Positions 23,775 through 37,261 of a stretch of DNA of 64,000 nt are shown in pieces. Made by a program: the position numbers and the translations under genes. The DNA lies in the NCBI GenBank assembly GCA_965153355.1, contig OZ231127.1, positions 75,888,001 to 75,952,000 on the forward strand. Direction: 5' to 3'. The notes under the pieces are model-generated. The model was not told the DNA's origin and made no database searches. It was given only the letters and a program-made list of their open reading frames with translations. Numbering within the stretch: the stretch's first letter is position 1; each line of letters opens with the position of its first letter. The DNA comes from Flaccisagitta enflata (taxonomy: Eukaryota > Chaetognatha > Sagittoidea > Aphragmophora).

Positions 23775-24180
23775 TACTTATGTTACAGTGCACAGGAACA
23801 GCAAATTTGGAAAATCATTTCGCGTTAAATTCTTAATCTCTCTCTAAATGCAAAATTTTGCATTTCTAAGAACATGGCCCCTTTCTTATATGTCTTTAAA
23901 ACAGGGCCTTGTTCTTAGAAATGCAAATTTTTGCATTCAGAGACAGATTTATAATTTCACGTAAGACAATTCCAGGAATGAAGACTAATTTTCTTTTTTT
24001 CTCTCAATTTTTCCAACTGAATTTGAACACATAAAGGATTCTCAATACAAATAAATAGACAATTTACAATAAAGATATGATTTCTTTTTAAAGAATTATA
24101 AATTCATCATCTTATTTTTTTTCTAGAATATGATTTGACCTTGAAAATTGCCCCTTCGTGTGCACCTTGACTTATGTTGC
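23775..24180. mobile_element. Insertion specific to A1 containing a 40-bp-arm hairpin
   Basis: Bounded by ACTTATGTTACAGTGCA and ACTTATGTTGCTGTGCA, while A2 has a single copy (37,145-37,165). Inside, AAATGCAAAATTTTGCATTT then CTAAGAACATGGCCC (23,846-23,880) is mirrored at 23,900-23,940. 23,100-23,775 and 24,181-25,170 are otherwise unique arm sequence, with CGTGTGT repeats at 23,620-23,650. Confidence 0.6.
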
Positions 24181-25164
24181 TGTGCATGTATCCAGCCTTG
24201 TTTTATCATTGAATGAAGGTGCAAATGAAAGTAAAAGTAAAAGGTGAACTGCAATTTCTGTAAAATTCATCAAATTAGTTTATAATGTTCCAATTCAGGA
24301 AGGTGATTTGTAGCCTTCAATGATTATCAATTTCTGTGGAAATCATTTTATGGCCCTTGGAAACGACAAATGCTGCATTCAAAGACAGATAAGGAATCTA
24401 ACTAAAGGAGTTCCTGAATTTGTGTGCACTTTTCTTCAAAAGATTTTGATACCATGAAATGACAGCTTTTGCATATAACAGTAATAATGTAGCCAATCTT
24501 TACTGTCCTTGTTGCTGTAAGTTGACTTCCCGCCGTTCATATCTTTGAGGACTCGCATGCACCTGAATGAAATATCTCACTGTGACCTGAAAAAAAAATG
24601 GAAATCTAGCTATCCATTTCTTTCACTATCTAATTCATTTTTTATTGGAGATTAATGCTTTTTGTAGAAATCCACATATGTCGAGGTTTTACAGCCTCAT
24701 ACCTTTGTTTTCGTTCTTTTTATTTCTTCTTTTTTTCTTTTCACTTTTCCTGTTCGCCTTTTTTTCATCATTATTTTTTCGCTGGATTATTCAGAGCATG
24801 TGCACGTTGTCGTTTGTAGACTGTGGTCAATAGTTTATTGACAAAATGAAGGCTTTGTCGAGAACGTATGATTGGAAGAGATCGGATGGTTTGATTTAAC
24901 ACACAGAATATCAAAACTTTGGAACGGCTGATTCTTTAGCGAGGACCAAAATGTTTTTGTTTTTTTTTTTTTGCGGGGTCGTATCATTGTGAATAATCTG
25001 ACAGCGTGAACTGCATGGCTTTGATATTTACCGAGTTATTAACTGTGATATTACTTTCATATTGCATCTTAGTTCTCAAGAGAAAATTTCTATGTTTCCA
25101 CATCGCAAAATCGGTAAAGCGCAGAAAATCTCGAATAAATCACATTTCTCTTTTATTTCTCCCC

Positions 25165-25202
<38 letters not shown>

Positions 25203-25293
25203 CTCCATGCTTCCGTATTACTCTCTCTCTCACTCATTGTGGTGACCTCAGATGGCGGTATATCGGCGACAGCGGAAAGCGTTAGTAACGCGG

Positions 25294-25510
25294 CCACCGC
25301 CGCTGCCGCCTCCACCTTCTTATACTCCTCACCTCTCCCGATGGCCGCGTTTGCCACCTTCCTCCTCCTCCTCATCTCCTCTTCCTCCACCTCCACCTTC
25401 TTATACTCTTCATCTCTCCCTTTAGCATCGTTAATCCTCCACCTCCTCCTCTTCTCGTCGTCCTCCTCATCGTCGTCCACCTTCACCTTTATTTCCCCCA
25501 TCTCGTCGAC
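25294..25510 (+). repeat. Hinge copy 1 (217 bp, TCC-rich)
   Basis: Runs from CCACCGCCGCTGCCGCC to CATCTCGTCGAC and is identical, base for base by eye, to 51,144-51,360 in the same direction. The inverted copy at 35,831-36,050 is 3 bp longer. Marks the inner end of arm A1. Confidence 0.9.
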
Positions 25511-25620
25511 GACGGAAGGACGGATGGAAAGACGGAAGGACGGATGTCTGAAAATTCCCCCCTGCGATCTACCACTTCTACGGGACATTGGCCCTTTGGG
25601 ATCGCTGTCCAAAAAGGACG
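25511..25620 (+). mobile_element. Right half of a foldback element (FB7)
   Basis: GGAAGGACGGATGG-type core followed by GGGACATTGGCCCTTTGGGATCGCTGTCC, which matches the right end of FB1 with substitutions. The left half is missing; hinge copy 1 abuts it instead. Confidence 0.65.
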
Positions 25621-25699
25621 CATTCAGATTCGCGGGACAATCACACCCATTGAAATATATAATGGATGTCAAAAGACCAACAAATTATATCCACTATTG

Positions 25700-25806
25700 T
25701 TATTGCCATTATCTAAATTAAAAGAAATTGACATGAAGGGACCGAGATTTTGATCAGTTATAGGCGGATTTCCACAACTCTTGGATCCGTTATAGCAGCG
25801 TTTCTA
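25700..25806 (-). mobile_element. Partial, degenerate CAGTTAAACCCC MITE
   Basis: Contains AAGGGACC, TATAGGCGGATTTC and CTCTTGGATCCGTTATAGC of the family, with the left end missing and the right terminus decayed. Confidence 0.65.
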
Positions 25807-25970
25807 AGCTGTTGATAGTTTCAACTTGTGACCTCCTTGTCAAAGGATAAAAGCCGTATTATTTTTCGTCGGCCATCTGACCAGCCTCGTTGCTAGTATC
25901 AACATATTCAACATCAATTATGCTCAAAAACACATGCGCATACAAATCGATATGCGCGACACATCTTTTT

Positions 25971-26182
25971 AGTCGCGTGCACGCGACTCTATGACCCGCT
26001 CTGTCCGTCTGTCGGTCGGTCCATCAGTCACGCTTAGCTTTTTTTCGTCGTTTTACGTCATTTTAAGTAACTATAGTCATCTTAACTTATTTCAAGACAA
26101 TCTATATTCAGTCTTTTAGTCTTTTAGTCTTCTAGTCTTATGGTCTTAACAACCGCACGCGACTGTAAGGTGTAAGCCTTTT
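25971..26182 (+). mobile_element. Hairpin-headed (AGTCGCG) element
   Basis: AGTCGCGTGCACGCGACT start, GTCC/GTCG repeats, interior with AGTCTTTT repeats, and end CGCACGCGACTGTAAGGTG. Located in the loop between the A arms. Confidence 0.8.
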
Positions 26183-26501
26183 TCCTCTCCTTTATCTTGG
26201 CGCATCTTACGAAGGAACCGCCCCTTTCCTTTTACAAGTCTAACATCTATTTTCTCAGGATTACGTCCCTGGAGGTCCGCCAGTCAGTCTGTCCATCTGT
26301 GCATCCGTTTATCTTTCAATTCGACCTTCCATCTGCCCGTTCGTGCGTCCTTTCTTGCACATGTCCCTCTATCCAACTGTCCTTTTGTCCACGCATCTGG
26401 AAGTTAACCACTCATTTTAACCCGTTATATATCCCTTGTGGATTTCTGACAACGAGACCGAAGGTGTGAAAAAGGTGTTTCTGTTCTTGCTTTTCAACAG
26501 T

Positions 26502-27110
<609 letters not shown>

Positions 27111-27229
27111 GAGCCGAGCCATAGCGACGTAGAACGACGAGATTGGAAATAACGTGTGCACGCAAGTAGACAGAAATGGTTTGGATGCCAAAACGCAATA
27201 AAGATTCACGGACTGCTGATTGGCGACTC

Positions 27230-27400
27230 GACTACCGACCTGCCAACTATAGCTGCAACTCCCATCCTGCCAACCTGCTGACCTCCCGACCTTCAACCTG
27301 CTAACCTGCCAACCTGCCAACCTGCCAACCTGCCGACCAGCCCATCTGCCTCCCTGAAGACCTGCCAACCTGCCAACCTGCTACTGTCAAATTTAACTTT
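27230..27400. repeat. 8-bp repeat CTGCCAAC
   Basis: Irregular units CTGCCAAC/CTGCTAAC/CTGCCGAC. 27,401-27,649 is unique. Confidence 0.85.
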
Positions 27401-27649
27401 ACCGGCCTTCCACTGCAGTCGTGCCATCGCAGATGTCCCATTCCAACCTTCTACTTCCATACACATAGAAAGTCAACCTAAAACTGACATGCAACTGCTG
27501 TCCTGCCGCCGGAATGTTGCGTTTACAATTTCACATTAGACCTCGTCTAACTGCGGTCCGCGGTGAAAATAAACTCAATCCCTACGTTAGCACACACAAA
27601 AAAGTACACGAGCAAGTGCGCGAATACAAACGTGCAGTTACACTAATCC

Positions 27650-27960
27650 CATACAAAGTGGGCGCAGATGCACCAGGGCTCAAACACACAAACAACAAGC
27701 CCGACCGGGCGACGATGCATCCGGGCTATGTCTCAGTGTGTATTGATCATGCGACATATGTAATGAGTGACAAATGGACAAAAAGACGGATGAAAAGACT
27801 CTCAAAACATGTTAGTTGATCATTTGTGTCAGTGTAGGATCTCACCGTGGCCAAAAACAGCCGAGAAACGCGGTTTTTGCACAGGCTTAATGGACGGACG
27901 GACAGACGGACGGACGGACGGACGGACGGACGGACAGACCCTCTTATACCATCTTGCTCA
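27650..27960 (-). repeat. Dispersed repeat R3 with (GGAC)n
   Basis: Minus-sense match to 61,925-62,275: CCCTCTTATA next to GGAC repeats (27,890-27,935), GCACAGGC.TAA, GTAGGATCTCA and TATTGATCATG. The terminal hairpin seen at 61,930 is missing. Confidence 0.7.
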
Positions 27961-28199
27961 AAAATATCGTCTCACCTTTATGGCTAATTTGTGACCAAAT
28001 AACTGACAAAACCACATTGAAATCAGTGACCATTAGAAATATAATAATACAAATAATATAAAGTATAGCAACCAAAGCAGACCCGTGGAGAGTCCTTAAC
28101 TACTATCCTGTTTTTAGCAAGATAGTAGTGGTTGCTACCAGTACAAAAACTTTGACCGAAATTAATAGTATTTGTTTTTCTTCACGCTTAGATTTTTTA

Positions 28200-28844
28200 G
28201 ATTATGCTTGTCCCAATTGATTCCAATGAGTTGAAGTTGTCATTGTCGTTGTCATTGTTGCTGTCATTGCCATTGGCATTGTTGCTATTATCGCCTGAGT
28301 TGTCGCTGTGGTTGTCATTGTTGATTGTTGCCGCTGCTGTTGTTGCAGATGACATCAGAACTCGCCAGATTGTCATTGTTTTTTTGTTTTTTTTTTGGTG
28401 TTGCCCCAGTTGTACTGTCGCCGCAGCTGCCACCGTCGCCGTCGCCGTCGCCGCCGCTTTCGCCGCTGCTTTCGCCGCGGCTGTCGCCGCCGCTGTCGTC
28501 AGCGTCACTGCTGTAGTCACTGCTATCGCCGCTATCGCCGTGGTGTGTAGTAGAACGCCACGGAATATCTCGGTCTTTGTCGCCCCCATTGCTTTTGCCG
28601 CAGTTGCTGTTCCTCTCGCCGAGCTGCCTTTGATGATGTTGCTATTGCCGCAATGATCTGTAAGAGAAAAAGGAAGGCAGCAGAAACACCCCGACGGAAG
28701 ACCTGTTCATTGGGTGGGGACTTCATAGGTGTCTTAAAAACCAGTTATAGAATGCAGTTTTGCAATTGTTTAGTGTTTTACAGCTGCACATGGTTCTGTA
28801 GACCCCCGCTGTTGTTGTTGTCGCTGTTGTTTAAATTGCTGTAG

Positions 28845-28897
<53 letters not shown>

Positions 28898-28935
28898 ATT
28901 GTTGTCGCTGTTGTTGTTGTTGTTGTTGTTTATTG
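28200..28935. repeat. Trinucleotide-rich region (TTG, GCC/GTC)
   Basis: TTG/CATTG units at 28,235-28,345, GTCGCC units at 28,420-28,505, unique 28,650-28,800, then TTG at 28,840-28,935. Ala/Leu/Ser frames on both strands reflect the repeats. 28,936-29,160 continues TTG-rich. Confidence 0.85.
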
Positions 28936-29164
28936 TTGTTGTTGCCATATTTTTGTTGTTGCTGTAGTTGCTGAAAGATATTAGTTGCTGCTGTTTTTGA
29001 TGATGATGTTGTTACTGCGTGCTGTTGATTTTGTTGCTTGTTGTTATTGTTGCTGCTGTTGTTGCTGATGTTGCTGTTGTTGTTGATATCGCTGATGTTG
29101 ATTGCCCTTATCGGCAATGGTCGAAAGAAACAGGCCATTAACATTGAATCGCCCGTTGGTTTCA

Positions 29165-29315
29165 AGGTGATGATTTAACTTCATTCGGAGGAAAAGCTCA
29201 TTGTTTTTCTCTTCAGCCTTACTGCATTTTTGTCAAATCATGGGTGATGCTCACTCCTTTCTATTTTTCATTGCCTTTAAGCATTTTTGCTTTGGCTAAG
29301 ATATCATTTTTGATT
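29165..29315 (-). pseudogene. Fragment duplicating the LINE ORF1 C-terminal coding region
   Basis: About 150 bp with AAAAATGCTTAAAGGCAA and GGGTGA(T/G)(A/G)CTCACTCC-type matches to 29,600-29,755 at roughly 85% by eye, with a frame-breaking stop. Lies downstream of the ORF1 in the same direction. It may be a remnant of a second LINE copy. Confidence 0.7.
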
Positions 29316-29511
29316 GGTGTTGTAATTGTTGTTTTTGTTGTTTGCTTTTTTTACACATGCACTACAAGATGGTTTTTTCCATTGTTGTGTCATTGTCTTT
29401 TCCATTAGTGATGATTTCATTGTTGAAAATGTTAATTTGTCGAAAAAAAATGTCATTGTCATTTCTGTCATTGTTGTTGTTGTTGAAGAATAAGGGCCAC
29501 TTCGGTTGTGA

Positions 29512-30549
29512 TTAAAGAGGCCGAAAAGCCAAAGCTCTTGATCCACGTCCACCAACAACTTTCCAAATTTTTGTAAGCTTTTCCTCTGATGATAGGCCTT
29601 CATTCCTTTTGACAGCTTCTTGTCGGAGAAGAAGCTCATTTGTTTTCTCTTCAGCACATTGCATTTTGGTCAAATCATGGGTGATACTCACTCCTTTCCA
29701 TTTTTCGTTGCCTTTAAGCATTTTTGCTTTGGCTAATATATCACTTTTGATAATGGCATTTGGCAGTTTGATGACAAGTGGTCGGCAATTTTGACTGCTG
29801 TACTTGCCAACTCTGAAGCATTGATATTCATCACTTGTGACAACAGTTCCAAGATCATGAAAAAGGCCATCAACAACTTCTTCATTAAGGTTTTCATTGC
29901 TTTCCCCTAGACCAAAGATAATCAGGTTGTTCTTTTTTCGTTCCCTTAGATGGAATTCATTTGGAGCAGATGAGAGGATTTGTGGCGACACGGCAGAATT
30001 TTTTCTTAATTCATCCATTCCTGCCTCTAATTTTGCGACAAGATCTTTCAAATTCTCAAAATCATCCTTTGATGATTGATCATGCTTTTGCTTTTCTTCC
30101 TGCCACATCCGTTCAACATTCATGATTCTTTTATCTTGATCTTCCAAACAATTTCTAGATGCTGCCAGTTGAGCTTCCAGACTTTTTACTTCTTGCTTCA
30201 ACAAGTTTTGCCCCTCGTTCATTTCTACCTGCTCCTTTGCAATTTCTAAAAGGTGAGAGGCCCAATGCTTCTTCATTGCTTCAGCTGCTATTCCCCCATT
30301 GTCAAGAACTGCCTTGGTAACAGCCTTGGACACCATGCTGTTAACTTCCTCACTGATACCTTCCATCAAGTCGTTCACCTTCCCACCAACAGATGAAATT
30401 TCCTTACGCATCTCAGCAAAAACAGAATTTGTCACCTCCTGAATCTTTTTCACCTGAGACAATTCCTTTCTCAGATTCTCAATACTGTTCTCTTCAGCTG
30501 GGGTTGTTTCAACATCAATTTTTTGTTTTCCTTTCCCTTTTGGAAGCAT
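29512..30549 (-). CDS. LINE ORF1 protein (coiled coil plus RRM-like domain)
   Basis: The 345-residue protein has a Lys-rich start (MLPKGKGKQK), a long heptad-type coiled coil (about 20-185) and an RRM-like/Transposase_22-type region. In that region NNLIIFGLGES (207-217), DEYQCFRVGKYSSQNCRPLVIKL (split around 241-262) and KWKGVSITHDLTKMQ (283-297) match the 'R.NNVIIFGL.ES ... R.GK...RPL.V.. ... V.I..DLT..QR' pattern. Such proteins bind element RNA as trimers and act as chaperones in non-LTR retrotransposition; CR1/L2-like or related clades have this layout. The ATG start is natural. No endonuclease/RT ORF2 follows: downstream is TTG microsatellite and a decayed ORF1 fragment, so this is an orphan, possibly co-opted but more likely a dead copy. 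Confidence 0.8.
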   Translation of the reverse strand: MLPKGKGKQKIDVETTPAEENSIENLRKELSQVKKIQEVTNSVFAEMRKEISSVGGKVNDLMEGISEEVNSMVSKAVTKAVLDNGGIAAEAMKKHWASHLLEIAKEQVEMNEGQNLLKQEVKSLEAQLAASRNCLEDQDKRIMNVERMWQEEKQKHDQSSKDDFENLKDLVAKLEAGMDELRKNSAVSPQILSSAPNEFHLRERKKNNLIIFGLGESNENLNEEVVDGLFHDLGTVVTSDEYQCFRVGKYSSQNCRPLVIKLPNAIIKSDILAKAKMLKGNEKWKGVSITHDLTKMQCAEEKTNELLLRQEAVKRNEGLSSEEKLTKIWKVVGGRGSRALAFRPL

Positions 30550-30961
30550 TTTCTTTATCTTGATTTCTTAAAGGCTGGCAAAAACGATTTTGTCCCAAAG
30601 TGCCAAATTAAAGTTCGTGTGAAAGAATGAAACCCGGTCAACGGTGAAATGGAATTTCGATTTAATTTGATTGTTTTGGTTAAGAAATGGCGAGAAAAAA
30701 AAGATTCAGATTTGATTGAGGGAGAAAACAGTTTTAGGGCAGAAAGACAATGAAGATGGGAGAGTTGAACGTGGAGATTGAGATATGTTGTAGAGCAGAA
30801 TTTATTACGTATGCATGTGAAATTTTGAGAAAATCAGTTAAAGTTTTTTGCCGTTTTCTTAATTTTTTTACGGAGCGCAGAGAAAAACGCGTTTCAGGAT
30901 TCCAGTCGAGTCTGCTTTCTCCAGTACTATTCCAGTCGAGTCTGCTTTCTCCAGTACTATT
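30550..30961. other. Upstream region of ORF1 with a 30-bp tandem duplication
   Basis: Two copies of TTCCAGTCGAGTCTGCTTTC (30,899-30,960). Otherwise unique; may hold the LINE 5' UTR (minus sense). Confidence 0.5.
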
Positions 30962-31252
30962 GTCTATCTGGTTCAGCGGCAATAATGGTGCAAATGGTGT
31001 TACCTCAGTTAATTCCACCTTCACTCTGACAGTTTTGTAACAATTTCCTAATGCGTTTTCGTTTTGTGACTCGTTCTTAATGCCTAACATTTGTGAACAG
31101 TTACCTCCTATTCCATTTAATTCAAATTGAGCGATAACTTACTGACCACCATTCGCGGACTTTATCCGTGTGTACAAGCAATTGAGTGTATATCCGTCCT
31201 TGTTTTTAATGAGTGCAGATTTTGGTGTTAATTTATAGTGACACAGAAATTC

Positions 31253-31475
<223 letters not shown>

Positions 31476-32654
31476 TATAACAAATTTCACGAAATGACTA
31501 CAATTTTTTTTCAAGATGATTTGCATAGCTTGGCCATTTCATCTCAAGTGTCTCCTTAGTGATTCATCAATCTTCATCTGATGGTTCTATGACTTGGCCC
31601 ATAAATTGTGGCTGACGGGTTTAATTTGGCGCGTATTCTCATTATCATACTGTCATTGTTAAACACTTATTGTAAATGCAAGTCTTGTAGCCAAACAGAG
31701 TAAGAACTGCTAAACAAAAGATACTATTGTGAGCCCAGAAGTGTAGTCAAACCACAAATATCAGGTTTCTAGTTAAAACCCTGCAAGAGTCAGTTTTAAT
31801 TGAAGATCATAATTCACCATTGCGCGTTGAGTTTTTAATGATTCTGCGAAAGGTGGTTATTCTAGCATCTGTCTTCTCAGGTGGCTTGATTACTGCTAGT
31901 AAAACATTTGCGCTTACTGTAAGTTCTACACTTTAGAATTCATGGCAGTTGTATATCTCTTCGACTAAAAAAATGTATGTAAAGAGTATTTGAGGATTAA
32001 GTGTCACATCAGTTACTGCTTAATGTGACCATCACTCCCAACACTTTCTTCTTTAACGCTGCGGTTTTAGGCCATTTTATCCCCGCATTTTCATGTATCG
32101 CTACATGTCATCATGCCGTGTGTTGTTTGCGTTATGTTGATCAAGCTACTAACATCTCTCATAGAATTAGGCGGACTGGGATCAGATCTTGTCCACTATT
32201 GCGTCCATTATTGCTGGTGGTCTTAGCTTTTTTCGTTAAGAAATGACATAAGGATGAAGAAAAAATGGTCAAGAGTGTAAAAGTTAAGTTGGAAAGGCTC
32301 TATGTTTTTGTAAGTTTACTAAAAAGATAGAGAAAATATTTTTTAAAAATTTTCTCAGAGGTGATTTTAAAGATATACAAATTTTGATTCATTCTAGACC
32401 AATCCCAGATCTGTATCTCAAACCGTTTAGAAGTTCGAGCGTGTCAAAGTCAACAACTTCTTTTCAAAACCTTTCTGATTCAATTGGACCACAATATTGA
32501 ATCTGGGAATGTTTTCATTCATTCCTATGCCATTTCTAAACGAATGAAGCTAGAATGACCAGCAACGTCGCACTTGAAAGATCTTTTGCAGAGCTTCCAA
32601 ACGGTCATGGATTTTCTGTAGTTTAAGTCTTCAGTTTAGCAAAATTTAGCAAAA

Positions 32655-32855
32655 CAAGTTGTCCTGCTTTTTTGACGGTGTGGCAAGCCTAAAATATTGA
32701 CGGCCTGATGCAAATCTGATTTCCTGGGACTTAGAGCTTGGAAGTGATTTCATTGACGAAGTGGCAAACTTGAAATATTGACGACCTGATGCAAATATGG
32801 TTTTCTGGGACTTAGAGTTTGGAAATAATTTCATGGATAAAGTGGTGAACCATAA
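32655..32855. repeat. Tandem duplication of about 115 bp
   Basis: Two units share AAATATTGACG.CCTGATGCAAAT and TTTTCTGGGACTTAGAG. Not seen as two units in B2. Confidence 0.7.
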
Positions 32856-33435
32856 ACAACCTAAGACTGGATGTTTCCTTGCCTTTTTCATGGTAAATTT
32901 TAAGGAGCTTTATGTTTTTTCATCATCAAAAATTTCTTTGTCAATATCAGTCAGAATCTTTCACTAGATTTTTGGCATAACAGGCACTTTCCAAGGTAAA
33001 CAATTTTGCCTCGGTTTGCAAAAGTACTATATCTTTGCTCCCTCTGTATCAGATTTCAGCCCCATGAATGCATCATTTCTATCAATTTTGATCATTTTGC
33101 CAGTTTGCTCAGTTATGTGAGAGGTGTTTTAACTGACTAGCAAGCAATTTAACTATTTGACTACCTCATTAAACAATCTTGAGAGACGCTTTTACAGGAA
33201 ATGACAAAGAAAAAATTCAATAAAATTCGTAACATCCCGACGCCTTTGAAGCGTCGCAACGAGTGTATTCATTAGTTAAAGATTGCCATTTAAAAGAGTT
33301 AATGAGTAACATCATTTCGATAAGAGTAAGTAAGTCAGGGTTGGAACGGGGGAAAACAATGAAAAGAGGGTGAGCGGCAGGACAACAGGAGGGAATGCAA
33401 TAACACAACCGGGAAAAAAATCAAAGTGTTAATGC

Positions 33436-33566
<131 letters not shown>

Positions 33567-35066
33567 CACGGCGCAACTTTGAATTACATTATGATCGCAC
33601 TTTCATGACCATTATTGCACTTAAAACGTCAAAAGAAAATTCAGGGAAAAAATCGGAAAACGTCAGATAAATCTGAACAAAAAAGCTTTGAAGCTGTTAA
33701 AAATGAAACTAATCGGAAATTAATCGCCAATTGATGTTTTTTTACTACCTTTTCACACGTAAGCGAGTCAATAATCAAATGAATCGTTAATGTAAAAAAA
33801 GATATTCAAATGAGATTCTAAGAACAGTCGTTTGATATCCAGATGCGGTTAGTTGCAAGAGAGAAATGTCAGTTGTCAGTTCAGGGCGAAACTTCATGCT
33901 GACATATTAATTCATTATTGTATTTCGACGAAATCCACCGTTTTTTTCAATGATACAATTAAAGTATTTTACAAATGCCAAGAGATAGAGGCATAGAGCG
34001 AAAATTAATTTGCATGGTGGTCAATTTCTTTTTCTCTCTTTTTCAACGTTCAAAAATTGACCAGGTGGTTTGAATATCGAACAATGAATGGAGACCACTC
34101 ATCAGTAAAATAAAAGTCACTTTCAAACGAGCTCTTTTCATATTTCATGAATTTTAGGGATGATGTCAACTGGGAAACAAATGGTCATGGCTATTCATCA
34201 GCATGCTTGTCAGAAGAAATAGGAGTTAAAGATAGTGATAAGGTTTACTCCTACTGTCAACATTTGCTGTTCCTTATGATTATTTTCTTTTTTTGGCCCA
34301 ATATTCCCTATATGTACAAATGTCAGTATTTTTTGACAGAAGATATCAACTGAGGGATCGAAAAGGGGGTTTACACCATTGATTATGATGTATGAGTTTC
34401 TTGTCTCTAATAACGATTGTTTTGCCATACTTACATGCATACAGTTGTCGCGAGGCTCTAAGAGTGTCACGACCAATCTTCCTTCCCCATTTTCTCTATC
34501 CATTGGTAAAAAAAACTCAACATATTCCTTGATTTACCCCCAAACACAAACAACTGAGAACTCTTTCCACAATGGAGTTGAAAATGCTCACGACCAAGGC
34601 TGAGACCGCAGCAACCGCCACAGGCGAAACAGAACCACGTCCACAGCCACAATCTCGACCACAAGATCGACAATCACATCCACCGGTATTACAGATATAA
34701 ATGGATCTTCGCGTTAGAATCTACAAATTGCACATTGTCTTCGTAATATTGAAGTTTTTAAGTTTCTCCTCCTGTTTCATAGTCCGCAACTTGAATCATG
34801 GATATCTGAATCTGTTCCTTGTTTCACTTAGTTACAATTATTGACAAAGGTTTTTTTTTAAGACGGAGCGAATTAGCAGTATTAAAAGAAGAAAACAAAC
34901 GAAAAAAAAAAAAACATCTCTAAACATCTAAAATTCTAACATGATCATCGCTAATAAGTAATTAGTCACCTTTTTGATGGAATAAGAACTGCTCACTTCT
35001 TTGTGGCACTCAACAGTAATGTTCAATCTGTGGATCTATAACCACCTGCCCAGGGAGATAGAAATA

Positions 35067-35230
35067 CAGTTGAACCCCACTCTAACGGATTTCAGGGGAC
35101 CACCAATTTTCTTCTGTTATAGGCGGAATTCTGTTATTGCTAACAAAGAAAATAAAAGAAAAAAACTTGAAGGGACCTGTTATAGGCGGAATTTTGTTGG
35201 TGGCGGGTCCGTTAGAGCGGGGTTCAACTG
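35067..35230 (+). mobile_element. MITE with CAGTTGAACCCC ends (copy in B1)
   Basis: CAGTTGAACCCCACTCTAAC and GTTAGAGCGGGGTTCAACTG between TA dinucleotides; a subfamily of the 10,483 element. Confidence 0.9.
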
Positions 35231-35359
35231 TAATTAAAAAAGGCCAGGAGAGAGAGAGAGAGACTACCAGTTACTTTGTCTTTATCACAAATAGACCAGG
35301 CGCATTATGAGACTGATAGGGAGACGATTTGAGGGGTGGGGAGGGACTGTAACAGGGGA

Positions 35360-35364
35360 GGGCA

Positions 35365-35430
<66 letters not shown>

Positions 35431-35546
35431 AACACAAACACAAACGCAAACGCAAACGCAAACGCACACGCACACGCACACGCACAGACACACACACACA
35501 AATAAAAACGCCAGTAATTTTCATGGTCTAACTTGCTTGGTTATTT

Positions 35547-35628
<82 letters not shown>

Positions 35629-35630
35629 GG
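35360..35630. repeat. (CA)n grading into CAAACG repeats, then (AG)n
   Basis: CA at 35,366-35,422, CAAACA/CGCAAA/CGCACA hexamers to 35,490, AG at 35,551-35,627. In B2 the order is mirrored, with an extra (TA)n inside the TC tract. Confidence 0.95.
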
Positions 35631-35830
35631 GATCGAAATTTTTTGGCCATTGGCGCAAAAGAAAAAGTAAAAGAAAAAAAAGTTATAGAATCAATCAAAT
35701 AGTGTTTGAAAAAAGGTCTTAAGAAAAATAAGAGATCAAATACTGTCCTGCTTCAAGGGGCAATAAAGAAGACTAGTCGTCATTCGTCACGGAGGGAAAA
35801 AAAAGAGCAAGTAGTGAAAACGACGTCGAT

Positions 35831-36050
35831 GTCGACGAGATGGGGGAAATAAAGGTGAAGGTGGACGACGATGAGGAGGAGGACGACGAGAAGAGGAGGA
35901 GGTGGAGGATTAACGATGCTAAAGGGAGAGATGAAGAGTATAAGAAGGTGGAGGTGGAGGAAGAGGAGATGAGGAGGAGGAGGAAGGTGGCAAACGCGGC
36001 CATCGGGAGAGGTGAGGAGTATAAGAAGGTGGAGGCGGCAGCGGCGGTGG
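35831..36050 (-). repeat. Hinge copy 2 (220 bp), junction of units B and A
   Basis: Inverted relative to copies 1 and 3, with one extra GAG triplet near 35,878. It is the only copy with both B-type sequence on one side and A-type sequence on the other, so it looks like the uninterrupted state. Confidence 0.88.
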
Positions 36051-37261
36051 CCGCGTTACTAACGCTTTCCGCTGTCGCCGATATACCGCCATCTGAGGTC
36101 ACCACAATGAGTGAGAGAGAGAGTAATACGGAAGCATGGAGAAAAATGAGAGAGAGAGAGAGATGCAGGGGAGAAATAAAAGAGAAATGTGATTTATTCG
36201 AGATTTTCTGCGCTTTACCGATTTTGCGATGTGGAAACATAGAAATTTTCTCTTGAGAACTAAGATGCAATATGAAAGTAATATCACAGTTAATAACTCG
36301 GTAAATATCAAAGCCATGCAGTTCACGCTGTCAGATTATTCACAATGATACGACCCCGCAAAAAAAAAAACAAAAACATTTTGGTCCTCGCTAAAGAATC
36401 AGCCGTTCCAAAGTTTTGATATTCTGTGTGTTAAATCAAACCATCCGATCTCTTCCAATCATACGTTCTCGACAAAGCCTTCATTTTGTCAATAAACTAT
36501 TGACCACAGTCTACAAACGACAACGTGCACATGCTCTGAATAATCCAGCGAAAAAATAATGATGAAAAAAAGGCGAACAGGAAAAGTGAAAAGAAAAAAA
36601 GAAGAAAAAAAAAGAACGAAAACAAAGGTATGAGGCTGTAAAACCTCGACATATGTGGATTTCTACAAAAAGCATTAATCTCCAGTAGAAAATGAATTAG
36701 ATAGTGAAAGAAATGGATAGCTAGATTTCAATTTCTTTTTCAGGTCACAGTGAGATATTTCATTAAAGGAGCATGCGAGTCCTCAAAGATATGAACGGCG
36801 GGAAGTCAACTTACAGCAACAAGGACAGTAAAGATTGGCTACATTATTACTTTTATATGCAAAAGCTGTCATTTCATGGTATCAAAATCTTTTGAAGAAA
36901 AGTGGACACAAATTCGGGAACTCCTTTAGTTAGATTCCTTATCTGTCTTTGAATGCAGCATTTCTCGTTTCCAAGGGCCATAAAATGATTTTCACAGAAA
37001 TTAATAATCATTGAAGGCTACAAATCACCTTCCTGAATTGGAACATTATGAACTAATTTGATGAATTTTACGGAAATTGCAGTTCACCTTTTACTTTTAC
37101 TTTCATTTGCACCTTCATTCAATGATAAAACAAGGCTGGATACATGCACAGCAACATAAGTAGCGTGTAGCAAAGTAAAGTTAGTGATGTAAGAGGCTAG
37201 TCAGGCACAATGGCTAGAGGGCAAGAACAGCCGCGTAGAATCAACGCACTAAACGACTAAA

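Noticed and set aside
25062-25721. 219-residue Ser/Leu-rich frame and its twin at 35,773-36,270
   Set aside because: Same sequence in the paired arms, driven by TCC repeats; both strands are open and no domain is recognisable.
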